A DNA stretch of 64,000 bases, taken from the NCBI GenBank assembly GCA_903878085.1, contig CAIRGJ010000026.1, positions 1-64,000 of the forward strand. Reading direction: 5' to 3'. The number at the start of each line of letters is the position of its first letter. Positions within the stretch are counted from its first letter, which is position 1. The DNA is from an uncultured Hyphomicrobiales bacterium (GTDB taxonomy: Bacteria; Pseudomonadota; Alphaproteobacteria; Rhizobiales; Xanthobacteraceae). Position numbers and translations under genes: made by a program. The notes under the pieces are model-generated. The model saw only the letters and a program-made list of their open reading frames with translations. It was not told the DNA's origin and made no database searches. Positions 42,300 to 51,951 of this stretch are shown here, one piece after another.

Positions 42300-42761
42300 C
42301 TAAGCGCTTTTGCGCCCGTAGACTTGATCGGCCCGCTGTTCAAATGCGGCGGCGAATTTGCGGAACGCGGTGTCGAACATGGCGCCCATCAGCATGGCCA
42401 GCGTGCGGCTCTTGAATTCGTAGTCGATGAAGAATTCGACCTCGCAGGTCTGCTCGCCGGTCGGACGAAACGTCCAGCGGTTTTGCAGGCGGCTGAACGG
42501 ACCGTCGAGATATTCCACCAGCAGCTTCAGGTTCGGCCGATCCAGCGTGTCGCGCGTGATGAAGGTCTGGCGGATCATCTTGTAGGCGACCGTCATCTCG
42601 GCGATCACCACGCTGACGCCCGCGCCTTTGTCGGTGCGACTGCGCACCTTCAGCGCGGTGCACAGCGGCACGAAAGCCGGATATTTCTCCATGTCCACGA
42701 CCAGGTCGAACATATCCGTCGCGCTGTGGCGGACGCGGCGTTTGGTGGAGAAGGATGGCAC
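42300..42761 (-). CDS. Coq10/RatA-type START-domain protein
   Basis: The 153-residue protein is a polyketide-cyclase/START lipid-binding domain: MPSFSTKRRVRHSATDMFDL, VDMEKYPAFVPLCTALKVRS, RWTFRPTGEQTCEVEFFIDY and FDTAFRKFAAAFEQRADQVYG. In alphaproteobacteria it is next to lipA and is the homologue of mitochondrial Coq10, needed for ubiquinone function in respiration; the RatA toxin label of Escherichia coli relatives is less apt. A palindromic repeat separates it from lipA. Confidence 0.88.
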   Translation of the reverse strand: MPSFSTKRRVRHSATDMFDLVVDMEKYPAFVPLCTALKVRSRTDKGAGVSVVIAEMTVAYKMIRQTFITRDTLDRPNLKLLVEYLDGPFSRLQNRWTFRPTGEQTCEVEFFIDYEFKSRTLAMLMGAMFDTAFRKFAAAFEQRADQVYGRKSA

Positions 42762-42769
42762 GCGTTAGA

Positions 42770-42828
42770 CTTTTTCTTTGCGCATGATCTTGTCCGAAAA
42801 CCGGTTCCCACTTTTCGGGATCATGCGT
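42770..42828. repeat. Rhizobial palindromic repeat, copy 2
   Basis: GCGCATGATC and GATCATGCGT enclose CCGAAAACCGG and TTCCCACTTTTCGGG. It differs from the copy at 29320-29378 at a handful of bases. The TGA stop codon of lipA (42821-42823) is formed by the repeat's own GCATGATCCC end. Confidence 0.88.
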
Positions 42829-43771
42829 GTTGAGCCCGCGCCGCCTTCAGCCGGGCGAAATCGTCGCCGGCGTGATGCGACGAACGCGTCAGCGGCGACG
42901 ACGCCACCATCAGGAAGCCCTTGGCATAGGCGATGGTCTCGAGCGACTTGAACTCGTCCAGCGGGGCGAAGCGTTTCACTTCGTGATGCTTGCGGGTCGG
43001 CTGCAGATATTGGCCGATGGTGAGGAAGTCGACATTGGCCGAGCGCAGATCGTCCATCACCTGCAGCACTTCGTTACGCTCTTCACCGAGCCCCAGCATG
43101 ATGCCGGACTTGGTGAACATCTGCGGATCGATTTCCTTCACGCGCTGCAACAGCCGCAGCGAATGGAAATAGCGCGCGCCGGGCCGCACCGTCAGATAAT
43201 GCGACGGCACGGTTTCGAGGTTGTGGTTGAACACGTCGGGCTTGGCCGCGACCACAACTTCCAGCGCGCCGTCCTTGCGCAGGAAGTCGGGCGTCAGAAT
43301 TTCGATGGTGGTCGACGGACAGGCCTCGCGGATGGCGCGGATGGTCTGCGCGAAATGCTGCGCGCCGCCGTCGGCGAGATCGTCGCGATCGACCGAGGTG
43401 ACGACAATGTGCGCGAGGCCGAGCTTGGCGGTGGCTTGGCCGACATGCGCCGGCTCATTGGGATCGAGCGCGCCCGGCAGGCCGGTCTTGACGTTGCAGA
43501 AGGCGCAGGCGCGGGTGCAGGTGTCACCCATGATCATGAAGGTGGCGTGCTTCTTCTCCCAGCACTCGCCGATGTTCGGGCAGCTGGCCTCCTCGCAGAC
43601 GGTGACGAGGCCGTTCTCCCGCATGATACCGCGCGTCTGCTCGTAACCCGCTGATACCGGCGCCTTGACGCGGATCCAGTCGGGCTTCTTGGCGAGCGGG
43701 GAATCCGGGCGGTGCGCCTTTTCCGGATGACGCGGGCGCGGGTTGTTCACGAGGTCGAGGACGACGGCCAT
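42821..43771 (-). CDS. lipA: Lipoyl synthase
   Basis: This radical-SAM enzyme inserts two sulfurs into octanoyl groups to make lipoate. The 316-residue product has both iron-sulfur clusters: the auxiliary motif Cys59, Cys64, Cys70 ([14 protein letters not shown]) and the SAM motif Cys85, Cys89, Cys92 ([14 protein letters not shown]), plus the C-terminal RSSHHAGD serine ligand region. It serves the lipoyl domains of PdhB and PdhC encoded nearby. The stop codon lies inside a palindromic repeat. Confidence 0.96.
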   Translation of the reverse strand: MAVVLDLVNNPRPRHPEKAHRPDSPLAKKPDWIRVKAPVSAGYEQTRGIMRENGLVTVCEEASCPNIGECWEKKHATFMIMGDTCTRACAFCNVKTGLPGALDPNEPAHVGQATAKLGLAHIVVTSVDRDDLADGGAQHFAQTIRAIREACPSTTIEILTPDFLRKDGALEVVVAAKPDVFNHNLETVPSHYLTVRPGARYFHSLRLLQRVKEIDPQMFTKSGIMLGLGEERNEVLQVMDDLRSANVDFLTIGQYLQPTRKHHEVKRFAPLDEFKSLETIAYAKGFLMVASSPLTRSSHHAGDDFARLKAARAQHA

Positions 43772-43812
43772 AGGCCCTACTTACGGCTGCTGCGGCCTTA
43801 CCGCAAGGCGGC

Positions 43813-44055
43813 TCAGGCCCGCCTGATCGCGCGCCAGATCAGCAAAAACACGATGGCGCCGATGGTGGCGGTAATCAGATTGCCCCAGAAATCCGGCATT
43901 ACGTCGAGCCGGAGCTTCTCGAACAGGAAGCCGCCGACGATGGCGCCGACCAGCCCGACCGCGAGGTTGTAAAACAGCCCACCGCGGCCGCCGAGGATTT
44001 GCGTCGCCAGCCAGCCGGCGATCAGGCCGATGATGATCCAGGCAAAAACGCCCAT
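43813..44055 (-). CDS. GlsB/YeaQ/YmgE-family membrane protein
   Basis: The 80-residue protein has three apolar segments (GVFAWIIIGLIAGWLATQIL, LAVGLVGAIVGGFLFEKLRL, NLITATIGAIVFLLIWRAI), the pattern of the transglycosylase-associated or stress-response YeaQ/YmgE family. The gene is alone between lipA and cysK on the same strand. Its function is poorly known. Confidence 0.88.
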   Translation of the reverse strand: MGVFAWIIIGLIAGWLATQILGGRGGLFYNLAVGLVGAIVGGFLFEKLRLDVMPDFWGNLITATIGAIVFLLIWRAIRRA

Positions 44056-44067
44056 GGTTGCTCCTTG

Positions 44068-45126
44068 CTACGCCGCCTTTGGCGGCGGCATGCGGTGGTT
44101 CGGCGTCGAGGTGGAAATCTTCACCTCTTCTTCGTTCATATCGGCGCCGACATCGGCAAACAGCGGCGTCGACAGATAGCGCTCGCCGGTATCGGGCAAC
44201 ATCGCGAGGATGGTCGAGCCTGGCGCCGCGGTCTTGGCGACCTCAAGCGCGCCGGCAAAGGTCGCGCCGGCGGTGATGCCGACGAAGATGCCTTCCTGCT
44301 GCGCCAGTGCCTTGGAATATTTCAGGGCGTCGGCGCCGGCCACGGTGACGATCTGCGAGATCAGCCCTTCATCAACCGCCTCGCCGGTAATTTTCGGAAT
44401 GAAGTCGGGGCTCCAACCCTGCATCGGATGCGGCTTGAACGCCGCATTGGGCTTGGCCGGGGTGCCGTCCGGATTGCGCTCCTGCGCAGACTTGGTCGAG
44501 AGCATCGGCGCGTCGACCGGTTCGCAGACCACGATCTTGGTATCCGGCCGCTCCTTGCGCAACACGCGGCCGACGCCGGTGAGCGTGCCGCCGGTGCCGA
44601 AGCCGGTGACCCAATAATCGAGCTTCTCGCCGGCGAAGTCATTGATGATCTCGCGCGCCGTGGTTCGCGAATGCATGTCGGGATTGGCTTCGTTCTCGAA
44701 TTGCCGCGTCAGGAACCAGCCGTGGGTCTTGGCCAGTTCGGCCGCCTTGGCGACCATGCCGAAGCCGCGCTCGGCCGCGGGCGTCAGCACCACCTTGGCG
44801 CCAAGAAAGCGCATCAGCTTGCGGCGTTCGACCGAGAAGGTCTCGGCCATGGTGACGACCAGCGGATAACCCTTGGCGGCGCAAACCATGGCGAGTCCGA
44901 TGCCGGTATTACCGCTGGTGCCTTCGACGACGGTCATCCCTGGCTTGAGTTCGCCGGATTTCTCCGCCGCCTCGATCACGCCGAGCGCCAGACGATCCTT
45001 GACCGAACCGAGCGGATTGAAGGCTTCGACTTTGACGAACAGGTTGATGCCCTTCGGCCCCAATTTGTTGATGCGCACCACCGGCGTATTGCCGATCGTC
45101 CCGAGGATGCTTTCGAATTTTGCCAT
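44068..45126 (-). CDS. cysK: Cysteine synthase A
   Basis: This PLP enzyme makes cysteine from O-acetylserine and sulfide. The 352-residue product has the PLP lysine Lys43 in FNPLGSVKDRLA, the substrate loop EGTSGNTGIGLAMV, the phosphate-binding GFGTGGTLTGVGRV and the C-terminal GITAGATFAGAL region. It is about 30 residues longer than the Escherichia coli enzyme, mostly in an insert (TKSAQERNPDGTPAKPNAAF) and in the tail, as in other Rhizobiales. Confidence 0.94.
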   Translation of the reverse strand: MAKFESILGTIGNTPVVRINKLGPKGINLFVKVEAFNPLGSVKDRLALGVIEAAEKSGELKPGMTVVEGTSGNTGIGLAMVCAAKGYPLVVTMAETFSVERRKLMRFLGAKVVLTPAAERGFGMVAKAAELAKTHGWFLTRQFENEANPDMHSRTTAREIINDFAGEKLDYWVTGFGTGGTLTGVGRVLRKERPDTKIVVCEPVDAPMLSTKSAQERNPDGTPAKPNAAFKPHPMQGWSPDFIPKITGEAVDEGLISQIVTVAGADALKYSKALAQQEGIFVGITAGATFAGALEVAKTAAPGSTILAMLPDTGERYLSTPLFADVGADMNEEEVKISTSTPNHRMPPPKAA

Positions 45127-45356
45127 CTTTGTTCTCCCAACTTTCCGGGTTGCTGCGGGACGAAGCCGATGATGCCGCTTTTACCGATGTTGGCCGATCA
45201 TAGCGGCCGAACCGGCTTTAGCCAACGCGAGTGGCGCGGAGCCGCAATGCAGATGAAATCATCGTAGATAAATCATCGTGCCAAATTCGGGTTTTCTAGT
45301 TCATCCATTGCGCGCAGGTATCGGATTAACGAAAATTATTCCGCGGCCCGCCACCC
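45127..45356. other. Gap between lpdA and cysK
   Basis: No gene or clear structured element is visible in this 230-base stretch. It should include the cysK promoter. Confidence 0.4.
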
Positions 45357-46787
45357 CTACATATTCAACACACGCCCATAAGCGTCGAGCACCGCTTCCT
45401 TCATCATCTCTGACAATGTCGGATGCGGGAAGATGGTGTGCATCAATTCTTCTTCGGTGGTCTCAAGGTTCATCGCAACCACGTAGCCTTGGATCAATTC
45501 GGTGACTTCGGCGCCCACCATGTGCGCGCCCAGCAACTGCCCGGTCTTCTTGTCGAAGATCACCTTTACCAGGCCCTGATCCTCGCCGAGCGCGATGGCC
45601 TTGCCGTTGCCGACGAAAGGAAAGCGGCCGACGCGGATGTCGAGGCCCTTCGCCTTGGCTGCCTGCTCGGTCAGACCGACCGAGGCGATCTGCGGCGTGC
45701 AATAGGTGCAGCCCGGGATCATCGCCTTGTTCATCGGGTGCGGATGCAGGCCCTTGATCGCCTCGATGCAGACCACGCCTTCGTGCTCGGCCTTGTGCGC
45801 CAGCATCGGCGGACCGGCGACGTCGCCGATGGCATAGATGCCCGGCACATTGGTTTTGCTCAAGCCGTCGGTGACGATGCAGCCGCGCTCGGTTTTAACG
45901 CCGAGCTTTTCAAGGCCAAGATTTTCGATATTGCCGACGACGCCGACGGCGGAGATGACGCGCTCGACCGTGATCTGCTGCGTTTTGCCGCCCTCCTCGA
46001 TGGTGGCGGTGACGCTGTCGGCTTTCTTGTCGAGCTTCACGACCTTGGCGTTGGTCAGGATCTTGATGCCCTGCTTCTCGAAGCTCTTGCGGGCAAAGGT
46101 CTGGATTTCGTGATCTTCGACCGGCAGAATCTGCGGCAGCACTTCGACCACCGTCACTTCCGCGCCCATGGTGCGATAGAACGAGGCGAACTCGATGCCG
46201 ATGGCGCCGGAGCCGACCACCAGCAGCGACTTCGGAATGGCGGGCGGCACCATGGCCTCGAAATAAGTCCAGACCAGTTTCTTGTCGGGCTCGAGACCGG
46301 GCAGCACCCGCGGGCGCGCGCCGGTGGCGATGATGATGTGCTTGGCTTGATAGGAGCCGGCGCCGAGCGCGCCTTTCGGCGCTTCGCTCTTGCCCGCTTT
46401 GACTGTGACCTTGCCGGGCGCGTCGATCATGGCATCGCCCCAGATGATCTGCACCTTGTTCTTCTTCATCAGGAAGCCGACGCCGTCATTGAGCCGCTTC
46501 GAGACGCCGCGCGAGCGCTTGACGATTTCGGTGGCGTCGTAGCCGACATTGTCGGCCTTCAGGCCATAATCCTTGGCGTGCTGCATGTAGTGGTAGATCT
46601 CGGCCGAGCGCAGCAGCGCCTTGGTCGGGATGCAGCCCCAGTTGAGGCAGATGCCACCGAGATAGTCGCGCTCGACGATCGCAACCTTGTAGCCGAGCTG
46701 GGCGGCGCGGATGGCGGTGACATAGCCGCCGGGGCCGGAGCCGATGATCAGAACGTCGAAATTGGTATCGGCCACGCGTGTCTCCAC
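45357..46787 (-). CDS. lpdA: Dihydrolipoamide dehydrogenase
   Basis: This FAD disulfide oxidoreductase reoxidises dihydrolipoamide in pyruvate and 2-oxoglutarate dehydrogenase complexes. The 476-residue product has the FAD motif DVLIIGSGPGGYVTAIRAAQ, the redox pair Cys47/Cys52 in GGICLNWGCIPTKALL, the NAD motif LLVVGSGAIGIEFASFYRTM and the C-terminal base region HTIFPHPTLSEMMKEA with the active His. It probably serves the pdh complex encoded just beyond the divergent binding-protein gene. Confidence 0.95.
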   Translation of the reverse strand: METRVADTNFDVLIIGSGPGGYVTAIRAAQLGYKVAIVERDYLGGICLNWGCIPTKALLRSAEIYHYMQHAKDYGLKADNVGYDATEIVKRSRGVSKRLNDGVGFLMKKNKVQIIWGDAMIDAPGKVTVKAGKSEAPKGALGAGSYQAKHIIIATGARPRVLPGLEPDKKLVWTYFEAMVPPAIPKSLLVVGSGAIGIEFASFYRTMGAEVTVVEVLPQILPVEDHEIQTFARKSFEKQGIKILTNAKVVKLDKKADSVTATIEEGGKTQQITVERVISAVGVVGNIENLGLEKLGVKTERGCIVTDGLSKTNVPGIYAIGDVAGPPMLAHKAEHEGVVCIEAIKGLHPHPMNKAMIPGCTYCTPQIASVGLTEQAAKAKGLDIRVGRFPFVGNGKAIALGEDQGLVKVIFDKKTGQLLGAHMVGAEVTELIQGYVVAMNLETTEEELMHTIFPHPTLSEMMKEAVLDAYGRVLNM

Positions 46788-46918
46788 CTATCCGGATCGC
46801 CTTTTTGCAGCTTCCGTCTCCCATATGGGCCTGCGCCGATCAAGCGGCACCCCCATGGACTGTAGCCCAATTCGGGAATCTAATTCACCCAACCAAAAAA
46901 CGAACCGGGAGAGACGTT

Positions 46919-47704
46919 ATGACCAGGGCATTCGGCCGCAGCGCGGCCATTGCGGCGTTTATCGTTGCGCAGGCGGCCTTCGCGAACGCCGCGGAAATCA
47001 AGGTGTTCAGCACCATCGGCGTGCAGGCAGCGCTCGAAGAGTTGACCCCGAAATTCGAAAAGGCCTCAGGCCACAAGCTCGCCATCACCTGGGCCACCGC
47101 CGCCGTGCTGGTCAAGCGGGTGCAAGGCGGCGAGACCGCCGACCTGATGGTGCTGACCAAGCAAAGCCTCGACGCCCTGGTGAAGGAGAACAAAGCGACC
47201 GCCGGCTCCGACGCGGTGTTCGCCAGTTCGGGCATGGCCATGGTCGTCAAGAGGGGCGCGCCGAAACCGGATATTTCCACGGCCGAGGCGTTCAAGCAGA
47301 CGCTGCTGAAAGCCAAGACTATTTCATACTCGAACCCGGAGCATGGCGGCGCCAGCGGCGTCTATCTCGCCAAGCTCTTGGAGCGCATGGGCATCGCCGA
47401 CCAGATGAAGGCCAAGACGCACTATCCGCCGCCGAGCGGCAATGCGGCCAACCTCGTCGTCAGCGGCGAGGCCGAACTGGCCGTTCAGCAGGAGCCGGAG
47501 GTGATGGCGGTGAGCGGCGTCGACATGGTCGGGCCGCTGCCCGCCGACCTCAACAACATCACGACCTACGCCGCGGGCCCTAGCGCCGACACCAAGCAAG
47601 CCGATGCGGCCAACGCGCTGATCAAGTTCCTGCACACGCCGGAGGCGCAGGCGGTGTTCAAGGCGCGCGGCTTGAAGCCGGAGGGCGCGGCGAAGGCGTC
47701 GTAA
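46919..47704 (+). CDS. Molybdate-type (ModA-like) substrate-binding protein
   Basis: The 261-residue product starts at 46919 after GGGAGAG with a signal peptide (FGRSAAIAAFIVAQAAFANA). The mature part follows the ModA pattern: EIKVFSTIGVQAALEELTPK, FEKASGHKLAITWATAAVLV, GETADLMVLTKQSLDALV and a GASGVYLAKLLERMGI segment in the second lobe. Such proteins bind oxyanions or organic ligands for ABC uptake; no permease or ATPase gene is adjacent, so the ligand is open. It stands between divergent lpdA and convergent small membrane protein genes. Confidence 0.85.
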   Translation: MTRAFGRSAAIAAFIVAQAAFANAAEIKVFSTIGVQAALEELTPKFEKASGHKLAITWATAAVLVKRVQGGETADLMVLTKQSLDALVKENKATAGSDAVFASSGMAMVVKRGAPKPDISTAEAFKQTLLKAKTISYSNPEHGGASGVYLAKLLERMGIADQMKAKTHYPPPSGNAANLVVSGEAELAVQQEPEVMAVSGVDMVGPLPADLNNITTYAAGPSADTKQADAANALIKFLHTPEAQAVFKARGLKPEGAAKAS

Positions 47705-47714
47705 GTCAGTTCCG

Positions 47715-47951
47715 TCAGCCGCGCGCGGCAGAACGCGCGCGGCGGCGGATGTAATATTTGATGCCCCACTCCAGCAATGCGAGCGCGACGGCAATCCCGG
47801 CGACAACCATCAGCATGAATTGCGCGATGCTGTTGGACAGTCGCTCGCCGGAATAGAAGGCCGATTGCAGGATGCTTTGCCCGAGCGGCGACAAGAAGAA
47901 CAAGATGGCTGCGGCGAGCGTGAACCAGGGCACATGCCGCATGACGCTCAA
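47715..47951 (-). CDS. Small membrane protein following pdhC
   Basis: The 78-residue product has two apolar segments (VPWFTLAAAILFFLSPLGQS and FMLMVVAGIAVALALLEWGI) and a basic tail (KYYIRRRARSAARG), so a two-helix inner-membrane protein. The frame begins with TTG overlapping the pdhC stop codon (TTGA), or with an ATG three codons later at 47942. No family is recognised. The pdh operon context suggests co-transcription. Confidence 0.6.
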   Translation of the reverse strand: MSVMRHVPWFTLAAAILFFLSPLGQSILQSAFYSGERLSNSIAQFMLMVVAGIAVALALLEWGIKYYIRRRARSAARG

Positions 47952-49291
47952 ACCACCATCATCACCGGGTTCTCGATCAGCACCTTGAACGCCGAGATCA
48001 GCTCGGCGCCGAGCGCGCCGTCGACCGCGCGGTGATCGCAGGACAGCGTCACGCTCATGATGGTGGCGGCCTCGATCTTGCCGTTCTTGACGATGGCGCG
48101 TTCCTCGCCGACACCGACCGCGAGAATGGTCGACTGCGGCGGATTAATCACGGCGGTGAAATCCTTGATGCCGTACATGCCGAGGTTCGACACCGACGAG
48201 GTGCCGCCCTGATATTCATGCGGCTTGAGCTTGCGGCCGCGCGCCCGGGCGGCGAGGTCGCGCATCTCGTTTGAAATGGCAGACAGCGATTTGGTTTCGG
48301 CGGCATGGATGATCGGCGTGATCAGCCCGCCGGGCAGCGCCACAGCGACGCCGATGTCGGAATGCTTATGCTTGAGCATGCCGGCCTCGCTCCACGACAC
48401 GTTGGCGTCGGGGATGCGTTGCAGCGCCAGCGCCAGCGCCTTGATGACGAAGTCGTTGACCGACAACTTGTAGGCCGGCTTGCCGTCTTTGTCCTTGGGC
48501 GCGGCGGCGTTGATGTCTTCGCGCGCCGTCATCAGCTTGCCGATGTTGCAGTCCATCGTCAGATAGAAATGCGGCACGGTCTGCGTTGAGGCGGTGAGGC
48601 GCTGGGCAATGGTGCGGCGCATGCCGTCGTGCGGCACGAAATCGTAGGAGCCTTCCTCGTACAGCGAACGGATTTGGCTGTCCGGCATGGCGGAGGCCAT
48701 CGCCGCGCCTGGTGCCGCGGCGCTGGCCGGCGCGGCGGCGGGCGCCGCTGCAGCAGCCCGCAGGCCCTTGCCGGATTTCGCCTCTGCGATATCGCGGGCG
48801 ATAACCCGGCCATGCGGGCCGGAGCCTTCGAGACGCGACAGATCGATGCCGGCTTCCTTGGCCATGCGGCGGGCCAGCGGCGAGGAGAAGGTGCGGGTGC
48901 CGCTCGGAGCAGCCGGCGCCACTGCCGGCGACACTGCATGTGCCTTGGCGCTTTCGGCCGGACGAACAGCAGGCTTGGCTTCAGGCGCTGGCTTTACGGC
49001 AGGCGGCGCAGCCTTCGCCGCACCCTCGCCGGCGGCCTTGGCGTCTTCGCCCTCCCCGGCCATGATCGCGATCACCGAATTCACCGCGACGTCCTGCGTA
49101 CCTTCCGGCACCACAATCCTGGCGAGCGTGCCTTCGTCGGTGGCCTCGTATTCCATCGTCGCCTTGTCGGTCTCGATCTCGGCGATGACGTCGCCCGACT
49201 TGATCGTGTCGCCTTCCTTCTTGAGCCAACGCGCGAGATTGCCCTTCTCCATGGTGGGCGACAGCGCGGGCATGAGGATGTTGATGGGCAT
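47948..49291 (-). CDS. pdhC: Pyruvate dehydrogenase E2 (dihydrolipoamide acetyltransferase)
   Basis: E2 forms the core of the pyruvate dehydrogenase complex and transfers acetyl groups to CoA. The 447-residue protein has one lipoyl domain (Lys43 in [16 protein letters not shown]), an Ala/Pro-rich linker, a peripheral-subunit-binding domain (SPLARRMAKEAGIDLSRLEG SGPHG-type, about 140-175) and the catalytic domain (about 215-447) with the CoA transfer motif CDHRAVDGALGAELI. It follows pdhB by six bases. Confidence 0.95.
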   Translation of the reverse strand: MPINILMPALSPTMEKGNLARWLKKEGDTIKSGDVIAEIETDKATMEYEATDEGTLARIVVPEGTQDVAVNSVIAIMAGEGEDAKAAGEGAAKAAPPAVKPAPEAKPAVRPAESAKAHAVSPAVAPAAPSGTRTFSSPLARRMAKEAGIDLSRLEGSGPHGRVIARDIAEAKSGKGLRAAAAAPAAAPASAAAPGAAMASAMPDSQIRSLYEEGSYDFVPHDGMRRTIAQRLTASTQTVPHFYLTMDCNIGKLMTAREDINAAAPKDKDGKPAYKLSVNDFVIKALALALQRIPDANVSWSEAGMLKHKHSDIGVAVALPGGLITPIIHAAETKSLSAISNEMRDLAARARGRKLKPHEYQGGTSSVSNLGMYGIKDFTAVINPPQSTILAVGVGEERAIVKNGKIEAATIMSVTLSCDHRAVDGALGAELISAFKVLIENPVMMVV

Positions 49292-49297
49292 TCGCGC

Positions 49298-50686
49298 TTA
49301 CCGGTAACAAACAGCTTTGACGGCCTCGACCACTTCGGCGACCGACGGCAGCGCCAGCTTTTCGAGGTTGGCGGCGTACGGCATCGGCACGTCCTTGGCC
49401 GACACGCGCGCCACCGGCGCGTCGAGATAGTCGAAGGCGTGCTCCATGATGCGTGCGGCGATTTCGGCGCCGACGCCGGACTGCTGCCAGCCCTCTTCGA
49501 TCGTCACCGCACGGCCGGTCTTCTTGACCGACTCGATGATGGTCTCGGTGTCCATCGGCTTGAGCGTGCGCAGGTCGATGACTTCGGCCTCGATGCCTTC
49601 TTTCGCCAGTTCGTCCGCCGCCTTCATGGCGTAGGACATGCCCATCGACCAGGTGACGATGGTGACGTCCTTGCCTTCACGCGCGACCTTGGCCTTGCCG
49701 ATCGGCACCACATAGTCGTCGAGCTTCGGCACCGGCGAGGAATGGCCGTAAAGGATTTCGTTTTCCAGGAAAATCACCGGATTGGGATCGCGGATCGCGG
49801 CCTTGAGCAGTCCTTTGGCATCGGCGGCGTTCGACGGCGAGACCACCTTCAAGCCCGGCACGCTCGAATACCACGCCGAATAATCCTGGCTGTGCTGGGC
49901 GGCGACGCGCGCAGCCGCACCGTTCGGCCCGCGGAACACGATCGAACAGCCCATCTGGCCGCCCGACATATAAAGCGTCTTGGCGGCGGAGTTGATGATC
50001 TGGTCCATCGCCTGCATGGCGAAATTGAAGGTCATGAATTCGACGACCGGCTTCAGACCAGCGAGCGCCGCGCCGACGCCCAAACCGGCAAAGCCATGCT
50101 CGGTGATCGGCGTATCGATGACGCGCTTGGGCCCGAACTCCTGCAACAGCCCCTGCGTGACCTTGTAGGCGCCCTGATATTCCGCGACTTCTTCGCCCAT
50201 CACGAAGACGTCCTTGTCGGCGCGCATTTCCTCGGCCATCGCGTCGCGCAAGGCTTCGCGCATGGTCATGGAGACCATCTCGGTGCCTTCGGGAATATCG
50301 GGATCGGCGGCGACTTTGGATTCGGGAGCGTGAGGCGCCTTGTCGGCCTGTTTCGGCGCCGCCGCGGTTTGAGTTTCGGCTTCGGGCTTTTTCGCTTTAG
50401 CGGGCGGCGCGGATTTGGCGGCTTTGATATCGGAATTGCTCTCGCCGTCGCTCAGGATCACCGCGATCGGCGTGTTCACCGCGACATCGGCGGTGCCTGC
50501 AGCCACAAGTATCTTTCCCAGGATGCCTTCGTCGGTGGCTTCCACTTCCATGGTCGCCTTGTCGGTTTCGATCTCGGCAATGATGTCGCCCGACTTGACG
50601 CTGTCGCCCTCTTTCTTGAGCCACTTGGCAAGGTTGCCCTTCTCCATCGTGGGTGAGAGCGCGGGCATGAGCACATCGATCGGCAT
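49298..50686 (-). CDS. pdhB: Pyruvate dehydrogenase E1 beta with lipoyl domain
   Basis: E1 beta pairs with E1 alpha for TPP-dependent decarboxylation of pyruvate. The 462-residue product has an N-terminal lipoyl domain (about 1-80, Lys43 in [16 protein letters not shown]), a charged Ala/Lys linker (about 85-135), then the transketolase-like body: [60 protein letters not shown] and [16 protein letters not shown]. The added lipoyl domain is a known alphaproteobacterial trait. The first 20 residues nearly duplicate those of PdhC. Confidence 0.95.
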   Translation of the reverse strand: MPIDVLMPALSPTMEKGNLAKWLKKEGDSVKSGDIIAEIETDKATMEVEATDEGILGKILVAAGTADVAVNTPIAVILSDGESNSDIKAAKSAPPAKAKKPEAETQTAAAPKQADKAPHAPESKVAADPDIPEGTEMVSMTMREALRDAMAEEMRADKDVFVMGEEVAEYQGAYKVTQGLLQEFGPKRVIDTPITEHGFAGLGVGAALAGLKPVVEFMTFNFAMQAMDQIINSAAKTLYMSGGQMGCSIVFRGPNGAAARVAAQHSQDYSAWYSSVPGLKVVSPSNAADAKGLLKAAIRDPNPVIFLENEILYGHSSPVPKLDDYVVPIGKAKVAREGKDVTIVTWSMGMSYAMKAADELAKEGIEAEVIDLRTLKPMDTETIIESVKKTGRAVTIEEGWQQSGVGAEIAARIMEHAFDYLDAPVARVSAKDVPMPYAANLEKLALPSVAEVVEAVKAVCYR

Positions 50687-50732
50687 GGGCGCTATTGTTT
50701 CCTACGCGGTGCTTTTCTTTTGATTGAATGAA

Positions 50733-51773
50733 CTAGCGGTAGATATCGGTATAGAGCTCGGACACATCCGGCTCCGGATCATGGGTGGCAAATTCGGCTG
50801 CCTGATTGATCAGGTCGCGGACCGCGCCGTCGATTTTCTTCAGCGCGTCCTCGTTGGCGAATTTTTTCTCCAGGATGCGATGACGCACCATGTCAATTGG
50901 ATCGTGCGTATTGCGCACTTTATCGACTTCCTCACGGGTGCGGTATTTGGCCGGGTCCGACATCGAGTGGCCGCGGTAACGGTAAGTCAACATTTCCAGA
51001 ATGTAGGGGCCCTTGCCGGCGCGGCACCAAGCAACCGCGTTGTCTCCGGCGGCTTTCACCGCGCGGACGTCCATGCCGTCGACCTGCTCGCCCGGAATAT
51101 TGAACGACAATCCACGCCGCGACAGGTTCACTTCGGACGAGGCGCGCTCGATCGAAGTGCCCATGGCGTAGTGGTTGTTCTCGATGACGTAGATCGCCGG
51201 CAGCTTCCACAGCGCCGCCATGTTGAAGCTCTCGTAGACCTGGCCCTGATTGGTGGCGCCGTCGCCGAAATAGGTCACGCTGAGATTGTCATTGCCGCGA
51301 TAATGGTTGGCGAAAGCGAGCCCCGTGCCGAGCGGCACCTGAGCACCGACGATGCCGTGACCGCCGAAGAACCCCTTGTCGACGCTGAACATGTGCATCG
51401 AGCCGCCCTTGCCCTTGGAATAGCCATGGGCACGGCCGGTGAGTTCCGCCATCACGCCCTTGGGGTCCATGCCGCAGGCGATCATGTGGCCGTGGTCGCG
51501 GTACCCGGTGATGACCTGGTCGCCGTCCTTGAGCGCCATCTGCATGCCGACCACGACGGCTTCCTGGCCGATATAGAGGTGGCAGAAGCCGCCGATCAGC
51601 CCCATGCCGTACATCTGGCCGGCCTTTTCCTCGAAGCGGCGGATGGTCAGCATGGTCTCGTAGGCGGAGAGGTCCTGTCCCTTGGTAAAATCAGGGATCG
51701 GCAAAGAACCCGATTTGCCGGATGCCGGCCCCGCCTGATCGCTCGGATTTTTCTGGGCGACCGCCATTGGCAC
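50733..51773 (-). CDS. pdhA: Pyruvate dehydrogenase E1 alpha
   Basis: The 346-residue subunit binds thiamine diphosphate: the TPP motif is YFGDGATNQGQVYESFNMAA with GDG...N-type residues, preceded by GFCHLYIGQEAVVVGMQMAL and RDHGHMIACG. The phosphorylation-loop-like YRYRGHSMSDPAKYRTREEV is typical of PDH E1 alpha. It is first of pdhA-pdhB-pdhC and lies 46 bases upstream of pdhB. Confidence 0.95.
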   Translation of the reverse strand: MPMAVAQKNPSDQAGPASGKSGSLPIPDFTKGQDLSAYETMLTIRRFEEKAGQMYGMGLIGGFCHLYIGQEAVVVGMQMALKDGDQVITGYRDHGHMIACGMDPKGVMAELTGRAHGYSKGKGGSMHMFSVDKGFFGGHGIVGAQVPLGTGLAFANHYRGNDNLSVTYFGDGATNQGQVYESFNMAALWKLPAIYVIENNHYAMGTSIERASSEVNLSRRGLSFNIPGEQVDGMDVRAVKAAGDNAVAWCRAGKGPYILEMLTYRYRGHSMSDPAKYRTREEVDKVRNTHDPIDMVRHRILEKKFANEDALKKIDGAVRDLINQAAEFATHDPEPDVSELYTDIYR

Positions 51774-51951
51774 TCCCTGGACTTTTTTGAAAATAGATTT
51801 GGGGTCGGTGAAGCTTTTTCAGACTCCCCAATAGCGTAAATCGCACGGCGGCGGAAGCGCGAGGCGGCCGCGCGGAATTGCGCAAAGCGTCCGGAAATTG
51901 GCTGAAAATTTCAACGGCGCCGGTGGATAGACCGGACCGGCCCGCTTCCCA

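Noticed and set aside
42300-42761. RatA toxin of a RatAB toxin-antitoxin pair
   Set aside because: The START-type protein sits beside lipA, the usual place of the Coq10 homologue in alphaproteobacteria, and no RatB partner is present.
48629-50656. Plus-strand open frame of 675 codons opposite pdhC and pdhB
   Set aside because: Antisense shadow of lipoyl and catalytic domains that are clearly coded on the minus strand.
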